From assembly GCA_030848705.1 (NCBI GenBank), contig CM061238.1, positions 58,939,133-59,003,132 of the forward strand: a DNA stretch of 64,000 bases, written 5' to 3'. Under the pieces are notes generated by a model. It made no database searches, was not told the DNA's origin, and was given only the letters and a program-made list of their open reading frames with translations. Source of the DNA: Heracleum sosnowskyi. Taxonomy: Eukaryota; Streptophyta; Magnoliopsida; Apiales; Apiaceae. Each line of letters starts with the position of its first letter. Positions within the stretch are counted from its first letter, which is position 1. Positions 10,503-22,376 of the stretch are shown here, in pieces. The position numbers and the translations under genes are program-made.

Positions 10503-13500
10503 ATAAAGGTATCATATTAACATGGTAAAGGCATTATACGAGTTACATGAAGATAAAGGATCAAATGTAGAGTTTGTAAATAAAGAGCAAGGTGTAAGGG
10601 TAAAATGGTATAATAAACGATTTCATCATAATGGTAAAGGATAAGTAAAGGTTATACGTATACTTGCAATATAATCAAGAGGTATCATTTGCATCATAAT
10701 TTAAGAAAACTACCACTTGAACAATAAGTGGAGGGTATAGACACTTGCCTCAAAAGCCGATACTAACTCAATAACTTGTACACCACTATGACTTTACATA
10801 CACGGGCTCCTTTCCTGGCCTCCTACTTGTACCTATATAAAGGTATAATAGTGTCTTAGTCTTTATCACTTAGTACCTCAGCTTTGTTTACGTAACTCTA
10901 AGTACTTCTACCCCATCGTCTTACAATCACAGGTACTTATATATATATATACAATCAAGAAGCACATAGTGTCTTCGCAACTTTAATTAACACTTAGACA
11001 TGTAGTCACTTAACACATATTTGCTTAAGGACATCAACAATTCTAGTCAAAATGACCATATAGACTTTCAACACATTCAACCTTTACGACATAACCGACC
11101 TTTAATCATTTAACACGTACCATATGACGTCACATGACTTTCCTCAACATATTGATGAAAGGCCTCAAGATAAAGACTTCTAACATTTCTATCTAGTTCC
11201 TTTTGACCATAAATAACACTTGATCACATAAAGCCACTTATACTCACAACATGTTTAGTTAACCAATACATAACAACTTACGACCAATTTATAGTTGACT
11301 AACCAAGTCTAGATTCAAGTTACTATAACAATGCTAATTCTAATTAAAGACAACCATATTGGTTCAACACATATGTAATTATTCAAATTACATCATAGCG
11401 ACGTCTTATACCAATTAAAATACAATTAAGCAACTAACACATAATTGACCATGTATACCACATAAGATCATCAATTAACAAACTACTATACGACGCCACC
11501 AACTCAACCAATCTTCTCCGCTCTACTTCCTTCTCCCCTTCTTTATTTCTCTCTTCTCGGCCTCTCGGCCTCTCTCTCTATCCCTTCACTCTCTCTCGGC
11601 CTCTTGGCCTAAACCAAAACTAAACACACGCACTTGAACAACACACACTCATATCCTTCCATCTCTCATACTCACCTTTCTCACACAAGAACACACCATT
11701 TTAGAAAAAGACATACTCACACACACCATATATTTTTGAAAGAAGCACTCACACGTAAAAATAAATTTTTTTTTAAAACAAGACACGCTTAGACGAAATA
11801 TATTTTACAAAAATGAAACACTCCCTTTGTGAAAATCTCCTCAAGAACATAGTTTTAAAAAGAACTCACACACATAAACACACTTTGAAAGATCACCCAT
11901 CTACTCACTCAAAATCATATTTTAAATCACACACACAAAATCATATTTTAAGAATCCAACTCTCGTTTCCTTACTCCCTCGATCTCTCTCACCATCTCTT
12001 CCTCTCGGCTCCCTCAATCTCTCTCCCTCGCCTCTCTCGGCCTCCCTCCCTCTCTCGGCTCCCCTCTCTCCTTTCTCATCCTCACTTCTCCTTCCACCTT
12101 AACTCCCATCTTTAAGCCATAATCAATTCACAACATACATCAAGATCAAATCACAACATCAATTACAAAATTAAAAACTACCCATATTTGAATCTTACTA
12201 TAAAATCAACATGCAATCAAACATAACCAAAATTACCAATTATCCAACTTCAAATATCAATCACATGCTAAAAAGAATTAAAACCCATTATCAAACTTTT
12301 ACTAAAATCACCAAATTTCACAAAAGCAAAGACATGCAATTACTTTTACTACTCATAATAGCCAAAATACACACAATCAAGCCTTACATGTATACATACA
12401 AGACAATCAACTTACTAAGATCATTGTTGATGGTCGGGTTCTTCTCGGATGAGCCCAAAATGATGGATCTCACCGAGAATCATCCCTATTACCAATAATC
12501 AACCATTGCATGTAAGTTTTACACAAAGAGGAATGAAAATCTGAAAATTCCCAAATTCAAAATTGAATCAAAACTTGATATTGACACAAGAGGGTTGTAG
12601 AGATTTGAGAGAGGAGTGTTTTGGTTACTCACACTTGAAATTTGGATAAGAGAATCATAAGTTTTGGTGGGTTTAATTTGTGAAGAAATGAAGAACAATG
12701 GAGAGTGTTTGGGAGAGTGATGTCTCGGAGAAAAAAAAAGAAATGGGGGATGGGGAAGAGAGTTGGCCGAGAGAAATGAAAGAGAAGTGGGGTGGGTGGG
12801 CTTTTAAAGAAGTAAAATAGAAGTGTGTAGAAAGTGATTTAAAAGTAATGTAAAAATAATATTATCTCTTACATAATTCTAGAATAGATTATAATTTACC
12901 AAATTGCCCCACTAACACCATTGCTAAAATAATAAAAATAAGGGCTATGATGTAAATTCATAATGACCACTCTAGATCAATTAGAAATAATATTCTACAA
13001 ATAACCTTTGTAGATTAGATAATTAAAATTGCATTTACAAAGAAATAGTTACATAAAATATCTTTTAATCCCAAAAATAATCTTAAATAGAATTTTACCA
13101 CTCACTAGGTAAATAAATAAATTACCCACTGAAAATAAATAATCTAGAAGGTGTAGCATCCCTCAAAATAAATAATTAAAATAATTAAGTGATTATAAAA
13201 TTTAAATCATGAGTTTAAAACTAAAGTAGAAATAAAATAATGCTAAGAAATATTTTATGCTATTAATTAAATAATTAAAGCATTCTCTAAATTTAATATA
13301 AATATTATATGACCCAAATAAATTCTCAGAGCACTTAAATAAAATTTAGAAACCAAATTCACAATTAACTAATTATTCACCACGCATATAATTCACATTT
13401 TAAGCATGTAACAATTATGGCACATAAAGAAATTTCAAAATTATAGGACTATATCAAATAATTATTTTTATCTCAACAAGTATGACTAAAATATGAGCTT

Positions 13501-13739
13501 ACACATAAATCACATTATACCAAGATCATAAATTCTAACTAAAATTTCAAGAATAAAATCTCAATTGCTATTACTAGCAATAAATATAAAAATTTTAAAT
13601 AGCTCTTATAAACAAAATAATTTTAAGGCTACTCAAATTAGCACAAAGAGCCTATTAAACAATTATCATACACATATAAAATTAATGGTATTCACATATT
13701 GATAATAATTTACAAGTCAAAAATTCTAAGGCGTTACAG
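10503..13739 (-). mobile_element. Gene-free region ending in a reverse-strand LTR terminus
   Basis: No coding region is supported in these 3.2 kb. The right end, GGCGTTACA at 13731-13739, reads TGTAACGCC on the minus strand, a typical start of a plant gypsy LTR, and it cuts into SirC gag. Going leftward on the minus strand, a CT-rich promoter-like stretch with CTCTCGGCC (about 12720-12800) fits an LTR. A second CT-rich stretch with the same CTCTCGGCC words lies on the plus strand (about 11510-12110), which suggests a second, oppositely oriented piece. I could not find the other LTR end or a target duplication, so the left boundary is simply the end of G1. Confidence 0.45.
11515..12112 (+). 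repeat. CT-rich low-complexity stretch
   Basis: Long pyrimidine runs with repeated CTCTCGGCCTC words, separated by CACACA-rich DNA. It yields a 100-residue Ser/Leu/His-rich open frame at 11813-12115 that is a composition artefact. Such stretches are common around the promoter and leader of plant gypsy LTRs. Confidence 0.6.
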
Positions 13740-13740
13740 A

Positions 13741-14865
13741 CATCATGTTCTAAAGTTGTTGTCGACAAACCTTGACAGTACCTTCCATCTTTACTATCTT
13801 GAAAGTAAGTTTGGAAGTTGCTGTCACAGCTTTGTTTTCGACAGTACCCTTTAAAGTTACTGCCTCGTCCTTTTTGACAACATCTTTTGAACATTCTGTC
13901 AGATTGTCTACCAAAGTTTCTGTCGGGGGATTTGTGACAGAGTCTTTGCTACCAGATAACATACTGTCAACACCTTCATCTTCTTCAAGAATCTCTTGTT
14001 TGATCAGTAAGGCTTCCTTATCAAACTCATGTTCAGCATTCTTGAAGATTGGCTTTTTGACATTTCTCAACACATGAGGTTTGAAAGTATTGTTGTTTGT
14101 ATAGGAGTCCGAAGCAATCTCCTTACCAGGTCTTCTAGAGTAATTAAACCCTATTCCAAAATTTTAATTCTCAGTATGATTCTCATGATATTCCTGAACT
14201 AGTTTAGAGGAGTTCATGTAGGCTTTTAACCTAAGTTCATTATCTTCAATTTTGTTTCTAAAAAATTCTTCTATTTCCCTAGAACAAACAGTATCATTTT
14301 TAAGTCTGGCATTTTCTTGAACTAATGACTCTAGAGAATCAAGCTTAAGTTCTAAGATATCATTCTTAGCCCGGCTCTCATCATTCAACTTAGTTAACCT
14401 GACAATTTCTTCATTAGCAGCAGTTAAACTAGTATGAATGTTAAAGATCTCAACACTTAAACTTTCAACAGTCTGTTTAAATTCAGAATTAGACATATCA
14501 AGGGAAACAAGTGTTGGTACCTGAGTTGAAGAGGATGATGCTTCATCATCTGACTTAGACATCAAGGCAAGATTTACATATTCCTCATCTTCTTCCTCAT
14601 CAGACTCATCCCAGCACTTTCCTTCAGCTACATAAGTTCTGCCCTGATTTTTCTTTGACTGATTTCCAAATCCTCTTTCCATCTTCTGATTTTGCTTGGG
14701 TCTTCTGCATTCTGTGGCAAAGTGTCCAAGTTCATTACAATTATAGCACCTAAACTTTGATTTGTCCACCATTCCAGTCTTGTATCCACTTCTTGTTCCA
14801 CTTCCTCCAGGCCTTGAAGTATTTCCTTGGTTGAACCTGTTTGTTGAACCCTTTGGCTTAAAGGC
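13741..14865 (-). pseudogene. SirC gag, 3' part (Sirevirus Gag with zinc knuckle)
   Basis: On the minus strand this continues the gag piece at 15911-16588 after removal of the A3 LTR. The zinc knuckle CYNCNELGHFATEC (C-X2-C-X4-H-X4-C) is followed by an acidic stretch (DESDEEEDEEYVNLALM). Next comes SSSSTQ with a possible splice donor CAG|GTACC at 14521/14520, then a coiled-coil-like segment. A second frame (13750-14073) carries the Gag 3' spacer, rich in Val/Glu/Lys. The frame breaks between about 14090 and 14164. The sequence is cut at 13740 by the LTR terminus to its left. Relationship to SirA and SirB gag is clear from the shared knuckle-acidic-SSSS order. Confidence 0.85.
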
Positions 14866-15910
14866 TGTTAGGAATATGTTGTTCTTGATGATAAACATAA
14901 AACACTTAGTAGAATTTGTGTAAAGTCATTTTGTAGCTGTCAACGAAATGGCATGCTTTGCAGCATTCCGTTGACAGGAAGCTCATCAACGAAATGAGTG
15001 ATGTAGCAATTGCACTGTACAATACTTCTAGTTTGATATGCATTTCATTGTAGATATTGGATAGGTTTTCTAAGTCATGTTGACTAAGTACTAGATAGGC
15101 AAAATAGGTTGGTTAATTGTAAATACATCATGCCTTGTAATTTTGCCTAAGTGAAGACCTGTCAACGGAATGAAGATTATCCTATCAACGGTATAGAGTT
15201 TACTCATCAACGGAATGAAGATTATCCTATCAACGAAATGAAGTTTACTCATCAACGAAATGAAGAATGAAGCTATCAACGAAACATATCTCCCTGCTAT
15301 CAACGAATCACTATTACTTTTTGAATAGTTGACAAAGTGATAGTGACAGTTTACTGAACAGATCTAAAGGAGATATGGAAGTGTACTGTGCATTGGAAGC
15401 CATAAAAATGGTCACTGGAAATAAGGAAACATTCCAATTTCCAAGAAGGCTCTTGGGAGTGATCATAATAAGCGTGAAGACAAAAGTAAAGATCTCCAAG
15501 GACCACTGGACAAAAGGAATGAAAAGCAAGCTACTGATGGTTATTACTAGTGTACATTAGTGTAGCCAGAAATAGTATTGTAAACTTGGGTTATGTATAT
15601 AAACAAGTGTAGCAGTTAAAATAAGAGTAGGAGAAGAAAAACAAAGATATTGTATTAGCTATCCTTGAGAGCATTTTCTTCTCTACATTCTTGTAACTGA
15701 GCAGCTGTGTACTTTTGTATCACAGATTATTTCCGCAATAAAAATCACTTCAGTTGGATCATCAAACAATCCAACTGAAATTATTTATGTGCTTGTGATT
15801 TTTACATTAAGTTCAGTTTTTATTTGTAAGTTGTTTTTAAGTTTAAGAAATATCAAAAATTGTATTCAACCCCCCCTTCTACAATTCTGTTAGGTCATTT
15901 GGGATTAACA
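14866..15910 (+). mobile_element. A3: solo SirA LTR (1045 bp)
   Basis: It starts TGTTAGGAATATG and ends GGGATTAACA, the SirA LTR termini. It is flanked on both sides by the same five bases AAGGC (14861-14865 and 15911-15915), a perfect target duplication. There is no internal region, so this is a solo LTR left by recombination between the two LTRs of a full element. It carries the family motif (TCAACGAAATG, ATTCCGTTGACAG and variants, about ten times), a TATA-like TATATAAA at 15596-15603 and the TTCAGTTGGAT/ATCCAACTGAA hairpin. It interrupts SirC gag. Confidence 0.95.
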
Positions 15911-16588
15911 AAGGCTTTTTTTCTCCTGAATCTCAAGTTGGAGAATTTCTTAGCCATGTAAGCCATGGTTGGATTATCCATGCTTTCCAATTCTTCTAGG
16001 AAGTAGAAGTCTTCATGTTCAACATCCTTTAGTTCAAGTATCACTTTGTCATCTTCTTCAACTATTTCTTCTATTTTGATGGAAGGAACAATAGTTGAGT
16101 TGGATGACTGGGTAACTCAGTGACTTGAAAAGTTGGGGGTTCATGAGCTTCTAGAGCACTGGACATATTAGCCATCTTTCCTTTGTGTCCAGCTTGAATG
16201 GCTCTCTTCTGGAAAAGCTCAAGTTCATAGGACTTAAGCACACCATAAAGAGTTTCAAGTGAAACACTTTTCATATCTCTTCCTTCTCTTATAGTTGTGA
16301 TCCTGTGTTCAAGATGTTCAGGAAGAGTTAACAAAAACTTGATGTTAATCTCTTCTTCTCATAGAACTTCCCATGGATTTGAACATCTCAGTAAGGTCTT
16401 CATTTGGCTTAGCCATGAATGCCTCATATTGAGAGACAAGTGTCTATCTTCTATTTCCTCTGACTTCTTCACTTCCTTCATAAAGTAGCTCAATCTTATC
16501 CCACATCTCTTTGGCTGACTTGCTTCCTATGACGTTCCCACACATAGCTTTGTCCACTGTGAGTGAGTCGTAAATGATTAACTGTAAA
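15911..16588 (-). pseudogene. SirC gag, 5' part
   Basis: Minus-strand remains of a Ty1/copia Gag (UBN2-type capsid domain). Recognisable pieces are a frame with WDKIE and the AMCGNVIGSKSAKEMW block near 16500-16570. LPEHLEHRITTIREG and SLETLYGVLKSYELEL follow in the 16071-16334 frame. These match the homologous blocks of SirA and SirB Gag (SKEVWDT, ALPEEW, LERLYGTLKTYELEM). The start of gag is missing because the G2 LTR cuts it at 16588. Several frame changes are present. Read leftward it runs into the A3 insertion and resumes at 14865. Confidence 0.82.
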
Positions 16589-19500
16589 TGTAATAACCCG
16601 AAATTTTGTACTTAATAAAAACCCTGATTTTTTTTTTATTATTATAAAAGATCTTGATGAATAGTGATTTTGCCGTTTAAGAAAAACTTTTCAAACCACA
16701 CTATATACGTGTAGGAAAACTGAAGTTTCGAAGTTGTGTTATTGTTGTAGTATATAAATGAGTGTATGTAAAAGTCGTTAGATTCCGAAGATTACCATTT
16801 TCTTTTTCTCCGAGATTCCACCAGGTACTAAAGGATTGTCAATATTATTAAAACTCAGAGAATTTTAATTTAGGAATTTCCTCGGATATAGATTAACAAA
16901 GGATTAAAGATATCGAGAACGTTTACGGTAAACTACATTCAATAAAACATTTACGGAATCGCTGTGAGCGTTCAACGAGATTAAGCGATAAAGTGAATAT
17001 ATAGCGAATTATGATTAAACGAGAAAAGAAGTTTGTTGGGCAAGTTGGACACAAGACAACTACAACTTAAGGAGCATTCATGTGAATGCAACTAAGCTAA
17101 TTGAAAGTGGTTTGGCATCTTTTTAAAACCAAGACCTTTAGATCATCAACATTTGTCCTTAAGTGATGTAAGCTTGCCTATGTCATCAAATTAGGATATA
17201 ACCACACATTAAGGCATCTTTATCAAAAGTCTCCAAGCAAAATATCAAGAAAAGCTCATCTTCTCCCCCCCACCAAAAAGCTTCATTCGGCCATGAAAAA
17301 GAAAATAAGAAATTGAATTTCAAAAGCTAACTTCCCAAGCTCCAAAAATTACAAGTAATAGCTCTTTGGAAAGCTCTTGATTAGATTAAGAAGAGCACCA
17401 AGTTTCATCATCATCCATTAAGGTTAGCATGATCGAATCCTTGTGTAAAGTTTAGGCATGAATAGTAACTAACTTGTGTTCTTGATTTTCTTTTGTAAGT
17501 TTAAGGCTTCTAAGGTTAATTCAAGGCTCAAGCAAGGATTATAAGCTATTGTTAGTGTGTTTAAGGCATAAAGGAAGGTATAAACTCTTTCAACCCTTAG
17601 TTATAAATGGATTTATGTGATGAGTTTTGAGTTAGTTTATGTTGGTATGGGTATAAGGATGGTTGGTTGGTTTTGGTGGATGATTATTGTTATTTTTATG
17701 GTTGATTGTGTAGATGTTGGTTTTGACTATTGTTCTTGAGGTTTATAACTTAGTTGAGATGTTGGATGAGTTGGTTTGATGATTGGTTTGATTGGTTAAT
17801 GATTTTGACGTAGTTTAAAATATGGAAATCGTTAAGTTATAGCCGTTGTAATGCCCGATTTTACGTGGCTTGTTTTTGAGTAACGTTTTCGTACCCTTAA
17901 CCTTCGACCATAGAGTACCCCATCCCATGGTTGCGTAGAGTTTATTATGTAGTTTGTTTTGGCGCAAGAATCATCTCGATACGATTTACAGTTTAGGAGA
18001 AACGAACATTATAATGAAAGTTGCGCGACGACACTATTCATCGCCTTGCCCACTGCCTTTTTCAGTAAATCCGAAACATTGATCTTCTGCCCAGAACCAA
18101 ATTCTTGCTTTATTACAATGTAGACATTCTCTAAATCGTGCACGCGAAAACGGTGCATCGATTGAGTTAACGGTTTAGGAGAAATTAAGGTTTTAGTGAA
18201 AGCAGCGTGAATAGTAACTTTCTGTAGATCATCCAAGTTTGAAAATACATTTCACCAAGTTAAACCCCTGTTTTCAAATCGAAACTTTTATGATAAATAT
18301 AAAAAAATTACTCAAGATGATTTTAGAAGTGATTTCGTATTTAAATATGAATTTCTGATTTATTAAAATTGTTAGAGTGTGAGTCACGTAATAGTAATTA
18401 TCAGGAAAGTCAACTCTAGAGGCACTATTTTGACCATCCGTTCTGACCAAGATAATAGAGTAATTTTGAATCGATTAAAGCACAAATGTTATTGAGGATT
18501 ATCATGACTACATGTTGGAGTAAAGAACTAGATTAAAAACCATCGGCGAGATAGTTTTGCGATTGGCTAAAGTAGACCCGAGGAGGTGAAATGACGGGCG
18601 AAATAAGTGTTAATAAAATGAGTAAGTACAAAGAGAATGTTCATACTTGGACTCGATATAAGTTTGTGGATTAACATCGAGTGGTTAGTATAAGGGTTTT
18701 GTAAAGACTAAAGGTCATAACAACCATGTAAATAGTTAAGAAAATTGGTTATACTTTTTAGTCGTATAAGTAGCTATTGTAGCTAACCTAGATTATTATA
18801 TCTATTGATAGAACTATTCAGGACGAGTGGAACTTGGAATACGTATCTTGGACTCCGGGCAAGTTTTCTAATACTATATTCTACTTATCAAAATATTTGA
18901 TTCCTATTTATGCAAGTTTTCTAACCTTATGACTTACAGTTGTTGTTGTGATTAAAAGTCCTTTCTGATATATATTGCAAATAAAATATTGTTGTTATAC
19001 TTGAATCTTTCGTGATGTTGATTTGGTTTATATACTATATGATATGGTAGTTATAAGCCGGGTTTTATAAAGGCTCTTAGAGTAGAGCGTGCGAATAGTA
19101 TGTTGACCGGAAGTCGGTATATTTTCTTTAGACCGTCGATGTTTATTTTTCCGATAAATATTATTCAATAAATATTATTCAATTGTTTTATTATTAAGAG
19201 AATATTATTTTGAATATTCAATTAGAGTTGATTTATTAAATATTTATTGAGTTAATAAATATTATTTAACCAATTATTATTTAATAAATATTATTTAAAT
19301 ATTTATGAAATAATTTTAATCAATTTAAAATTGATTTATAATGTTTAAAAATTATCTTTGACCTTCAATAATTATGAAGAATATTTCTAACCTTTATAAA
19401 ATTTATTTTAATTAAAGTAGGGATTCCCAAATATTATTTTTAATTTAAATCTATCTTAAAAGATGATTTAAATATTCGTTGAGCACTCAAACGGGCTGGG

Positions 19501-20270
19501 AATACCCTTAAAGATTTCCGAACAGTGGGCTGGGTGATACCGATTAGGGTCATCCATCTACTAGTAGAGAAAAATTCACGGTACTATACGACTGATTATC
19601 GTGTACTGTGGGCGTGCTCCAGAATAGTCCCATCTTCCAGTTTGAAATTTTGTCTGCAACATTGTAACGAAGGCCTATGAGCTTAGTTACCGATAATGTT
19701 GACAGTGTTTGAGAATTGTTCAGAACTGATACTTTACAGTGAACTACCTGATAACTTCGATTTAAAAGTTATACTTTGAAACTTTGTCTATAATATTGCT
19801 AGCAAAGGATTTCTAAACTTTACAAAAATGTTTAAATTTATTATTATCAATTGCAGATTATATTTGTGGGTGGGAAGTGTTTAGACTCCTTATATAATAT
19901 CTCGAACTGTATGTTATTTTCAGATATTATGAAATCTTACTATATCCCTCATACATTATCTTGAACTGTATGGTAGTTTAACTCAAATGTTATACTTTAA
20001 AGGTTTTGGTTGGTATACCAACAAAGGTTATTGGATTTCAGACTTTATAGTTGTGAAAATATTTATTTTATTATGGGATACTTGCTGAGCATTCTTTCGC
20101 TCATTCTTGCTTTATTTTATATTAAAATTTCAGTAAAGGGAGAACATAGTCAGTTATTCCATACTACGAGAAAGGGAAGTGGAAGATTCAACCTTGAGGT
20201 AGTCCAGTTCAGAATGGTTAATGCAGAATTAAAGGGAAGTGGAACGTTTGAGGCTGAGAAATGAATTGGT
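16589..20270 (+). mobile_element. G2: truncated long gypsy LTR (right end approximate)
   Basis: The left end TGTAATAACCCGAAA is a gypsy LTR start. Blocks in the same order as the G1 LTR support homology: GATGAATAGTGATTTTGCCG with CACACTATATACG (compare 6050-6110), ATAGCCGTTGTAATGCCC (compare 7240), AAAGGCTCTTAG (compare 8357) and TTGCTGAGCATTCTTTCGCTC near 20085 (compare 10018). It is clearly a different family from G1. The 3' end of the LTR and its primer site are missing: SirB sequence begins near 20270. The right boundary could be off by about 100 bases. Only spurious short frames occur. Confidence 0.72.
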
Positions 20271-20274
20271 TACT

Positions 20275-21452
20275 GATCTGAATGCTTGTGACATTATAGA
20301 TTTGCAAAAGATAGGTTTTGAGAAGGAAGTGATAAGATCACAAAATGTACAATCTACTACTTCTCAAGTACCTAAGAAGATTAAAACTCTACGTTCTACT
20401 ATTCCACATGTAGTTGGTCAACAATTTCAGTTTAAGCCGCATGAGGTTTTTGTTCAAAAATCTAGATATCTGCAAGATACTATTCCTCTTGTCAAGGCAG
20501 GGACTACTGGTGAAACAGGGTCTACTCAAAAGCAGATTGAACCAACTTATTGGATAATGAGTCAGAGTAATCAGGCTCGTTCTTCAGTAATCAAAACTGG
20601 ACTTGGTCATACTCAAGGAAATACTTCTAGTGCAGTCAAGCATGTAGCTGATCCTCATCTGTTGACAGATTATGTTGGTGAGCCAGTTACACATAAACAT
20701 CTTAATAACTGATTTCTGGTCAACTTGTTTTGAAGACTGTGAAAGTAAAGGAGCATGTATCAAGAAAAGGAACAGTGGACAAAGAGATTAAAAAAAAATT
20801 ATTGTATACTTCTTATCTTCTGGAATGATAAGATGGATGGATCAAGAAACTTTGATTTATCATAAAAGGGAAAAGGAGCTTGCCTATGTAAAATTCTTAT
20901 TGGAGAAAGAGCTGAATTAACTCAAGGCTGGAATGCAGTCTTAAGAAACTGGCTTAATGAAATTGATGAACAGCTCAAAAAGATTTATATAAGAATGTAT
21001 CATACTGATGTTCCTTCATTCAAGCTTATGTATGTAGCTCCAGATGGTTCTGATAAAGAAATGGAGTACAATATTCTTGAAATTGAACAAGATCAACACG
21101 GAAAGTATGTTGGTTATCAAGCCATGGAAGGAGAACTATCTTTTATGAGTCTGGATCATTTGCAGAAGTTTAAATACATGCCAGATCAGTTCAGAGCACT
21201 TCATTATCAAATCATATGTGCTAACTCTGATATGATTTTTCTTAAAGAAGAAATTGGCAAAACATTGGCAAGAACAAAAGATACACTGTTAGATAAGTTG
21301 ATTAACTAAAATTCTTCTTTCAAGAAAATTCCTATTCCAGATGATCAGTGAAGTTTACCAAGCCTTCTGATATTGTTGTATTCTAGTTCTGTACATATAA
21401 ATATGGTTTTGACATCATCAAACAAGATTTATGCCTTATTGTATAAAGCATA
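20275..21452 (+). pseudogene. B0: C-terminal part of SirB downstream (env-like) ORF
   Basis: Two frames (20239-20712 and 20995-21309) carry a Gln/Thr/Ser/Lys-rich protein tail and a more ordered end that reads PDQFRALHYQIICANSD followed by a short helix. The region runs straight into a polypurine tract and a SirB LTR. By position it is the last part of the ORF whose first part is seen at 54691-55953 and 63241-63885, though overlap between the pieces is too small to prove it. The frame is broken by stops around 20712-20995. The 5' part is missing, replaced by the G2 LTR. Confidence 0.65.
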
Positions 21453-21465
21453 AATAGGGGGAGAT
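21453..21465 (+). other. SirB polypurine tract
   Basis: AATAGGGGGAGAT directly before the LTR start TGTTAGG. The same GGGGGAGAT tract precedes the SirA 3' LTRs. Confidence 0.88.
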
Positions 21466-22094
21466 TGTTAGGAATAAAGATGATGGTGTGACTGGAGTAC
21501 AAGGAAGAGTCTACTGATACAAGAGTCTGTGATCGGAGTCTGTAGTCTTTAAGAGTCTATAAAGCTTGCTGCAGATTATGGAAATTTCTATTATCTCTGA
21601 AGACAGATCACTAGATAAACTCAAATCCTTATCAAAATTCAGTAGATGATTTGGTCTTATCAGAAGAGCTGGTTTGTCGAAGTTGTCAACCAAAACAGAT
21701 GAGATAGAATCTCATAATTTACAAGATTGATTTACTTGTTGTTTTTGTTGATAGGAAAATTGTATAAATACTCTGTTAGATCAGGATTCAATGATCGTTA
21801 GGATCTAGACTCAACTGATCAGGATTGCTGACGTCATCAGTATTGCATGGTCATCAGTATTTGCTCAAGCGTCAGTATCAGGATTATCATCAGGATTTAT
21901 ATCAGGACTGTGATCAGGATTGATCATCAGGACTGGAAGCTGATCAGGATTTCTATTTCGAGTTGGTTTATGAGTCTAGTTAAAGAAGGAACTTTATTTT
22001 GTCGGTTCCTAGTTTATAGCTATCAATTTAGGATATGTTTCAATCTCTGTAATTGATTAGGACTTATCATGTAATTGATAGAGAATTTGTGTAG

Positions 22095-22104
22095 TATATA
22101 AACA
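22095..22104 (+). promoter_or_regulatory. TATA box in SirB LTR
   Basis: TATATAAACA sits about 230 bases before the LTR end, the expected place for the U3/R boundary. The same words occur in the B2 LTR remnant near 57176. Confidence 0.7.
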
Positions 22105-22161
22105 CAGTTTAGGTTTCGATTTATAAAGGTCATATACACGAGTATTTTTGTAACCTAGAAG

Positions 22162-22190
22162 CTCTCAAGAACATCAGAATTTCTTGAGAG
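22162..22190 (+). repeat. LTR hairpin, SirB
   Basis: CTCTCAAGAA (22162-22171) and TTCTTGAGAG (22181-22190) are perfect inverted repeats around a 9-base loop. It lies in R/U5 about 60 bases after the TATA box. It is kept, and duplicated, in the B2 LTR remnant. Confidence 0.8.
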
Positions 22191-22329
22191 AGTTTGTAAC
22201 AGTTTTATATCAGTTTTAATAAAGTTGTTATTATTCTTTCATATTTGTGATATATACTTTAATAAGTCGAGAATCTTATACAATTGTATTCAACCCCCCT
22301 TCTACAATTCTTATTTACTGGGCAACAAT

Positions 22330-22341
22330 TGGTATCAGAGC
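22330..22341 (+). other. B1 primer binding site
   Basis: TGGTATCAGAGC, two bases after the LTR, complementary to initiator Met tRNA. Confidence 0.92.
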
Positions 22342-22376
22342 AAACTGATTTAAATTTGAATCAGAAACGATTTAAG

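Larger units (their letters stand above)
21466..22327 (+). mobile_element. SirB LTR shared by units B0 and B1 (862 bp)
   Basis: It begins TGTTAGGAATAAAG and ends TACTGGGCAACA, with TGTT/AACA ends. It has a polypurine tract on its left and a primer site plus gag on its right. It therefore acts as the 3' LTR of one unit and the 5' LTR of the next. U3 (about 21780-21950) is packed with the family motif ATCAGGAT/TCAGGACT. A TATA box (TATATAAACA) lies at 22095-22104 and a perfect 10-bp hairpin at 22162-22190. The CAACCCCCCTTCTACAATT block near the end is also found in SirA LTRs. Confidence 0.93.

Noticed and set aside
10503..10530. Second primer binding site after the G1 3' LTR (AAAGGTATCAT)
   Set aside because: Only partly similar to TGGTATCAGAG and not followed by a gag region; likely chance.
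11813..12115. 100-residue Ser/Leu/His-rich ORF
   Set aside because: Produced by CT- and CACA-rich low-complexity DNA; no family resemblance.
18009..18236. 75-residue minus-strand ORF inside the G2 LTR
   Set aside because: No recognisable domain; lies in a partly duplicated LTR stretch (GGTTTAGGAGAAA words at about 17991 and 18172), so a chance frame.
22284..22376. Upstream extension of B1 gag into the LTR and primer site
   Set aside because: The frame is open by chance from the LTR end. MSTKYESMK at 22377 is the start shared with B2 (57489).
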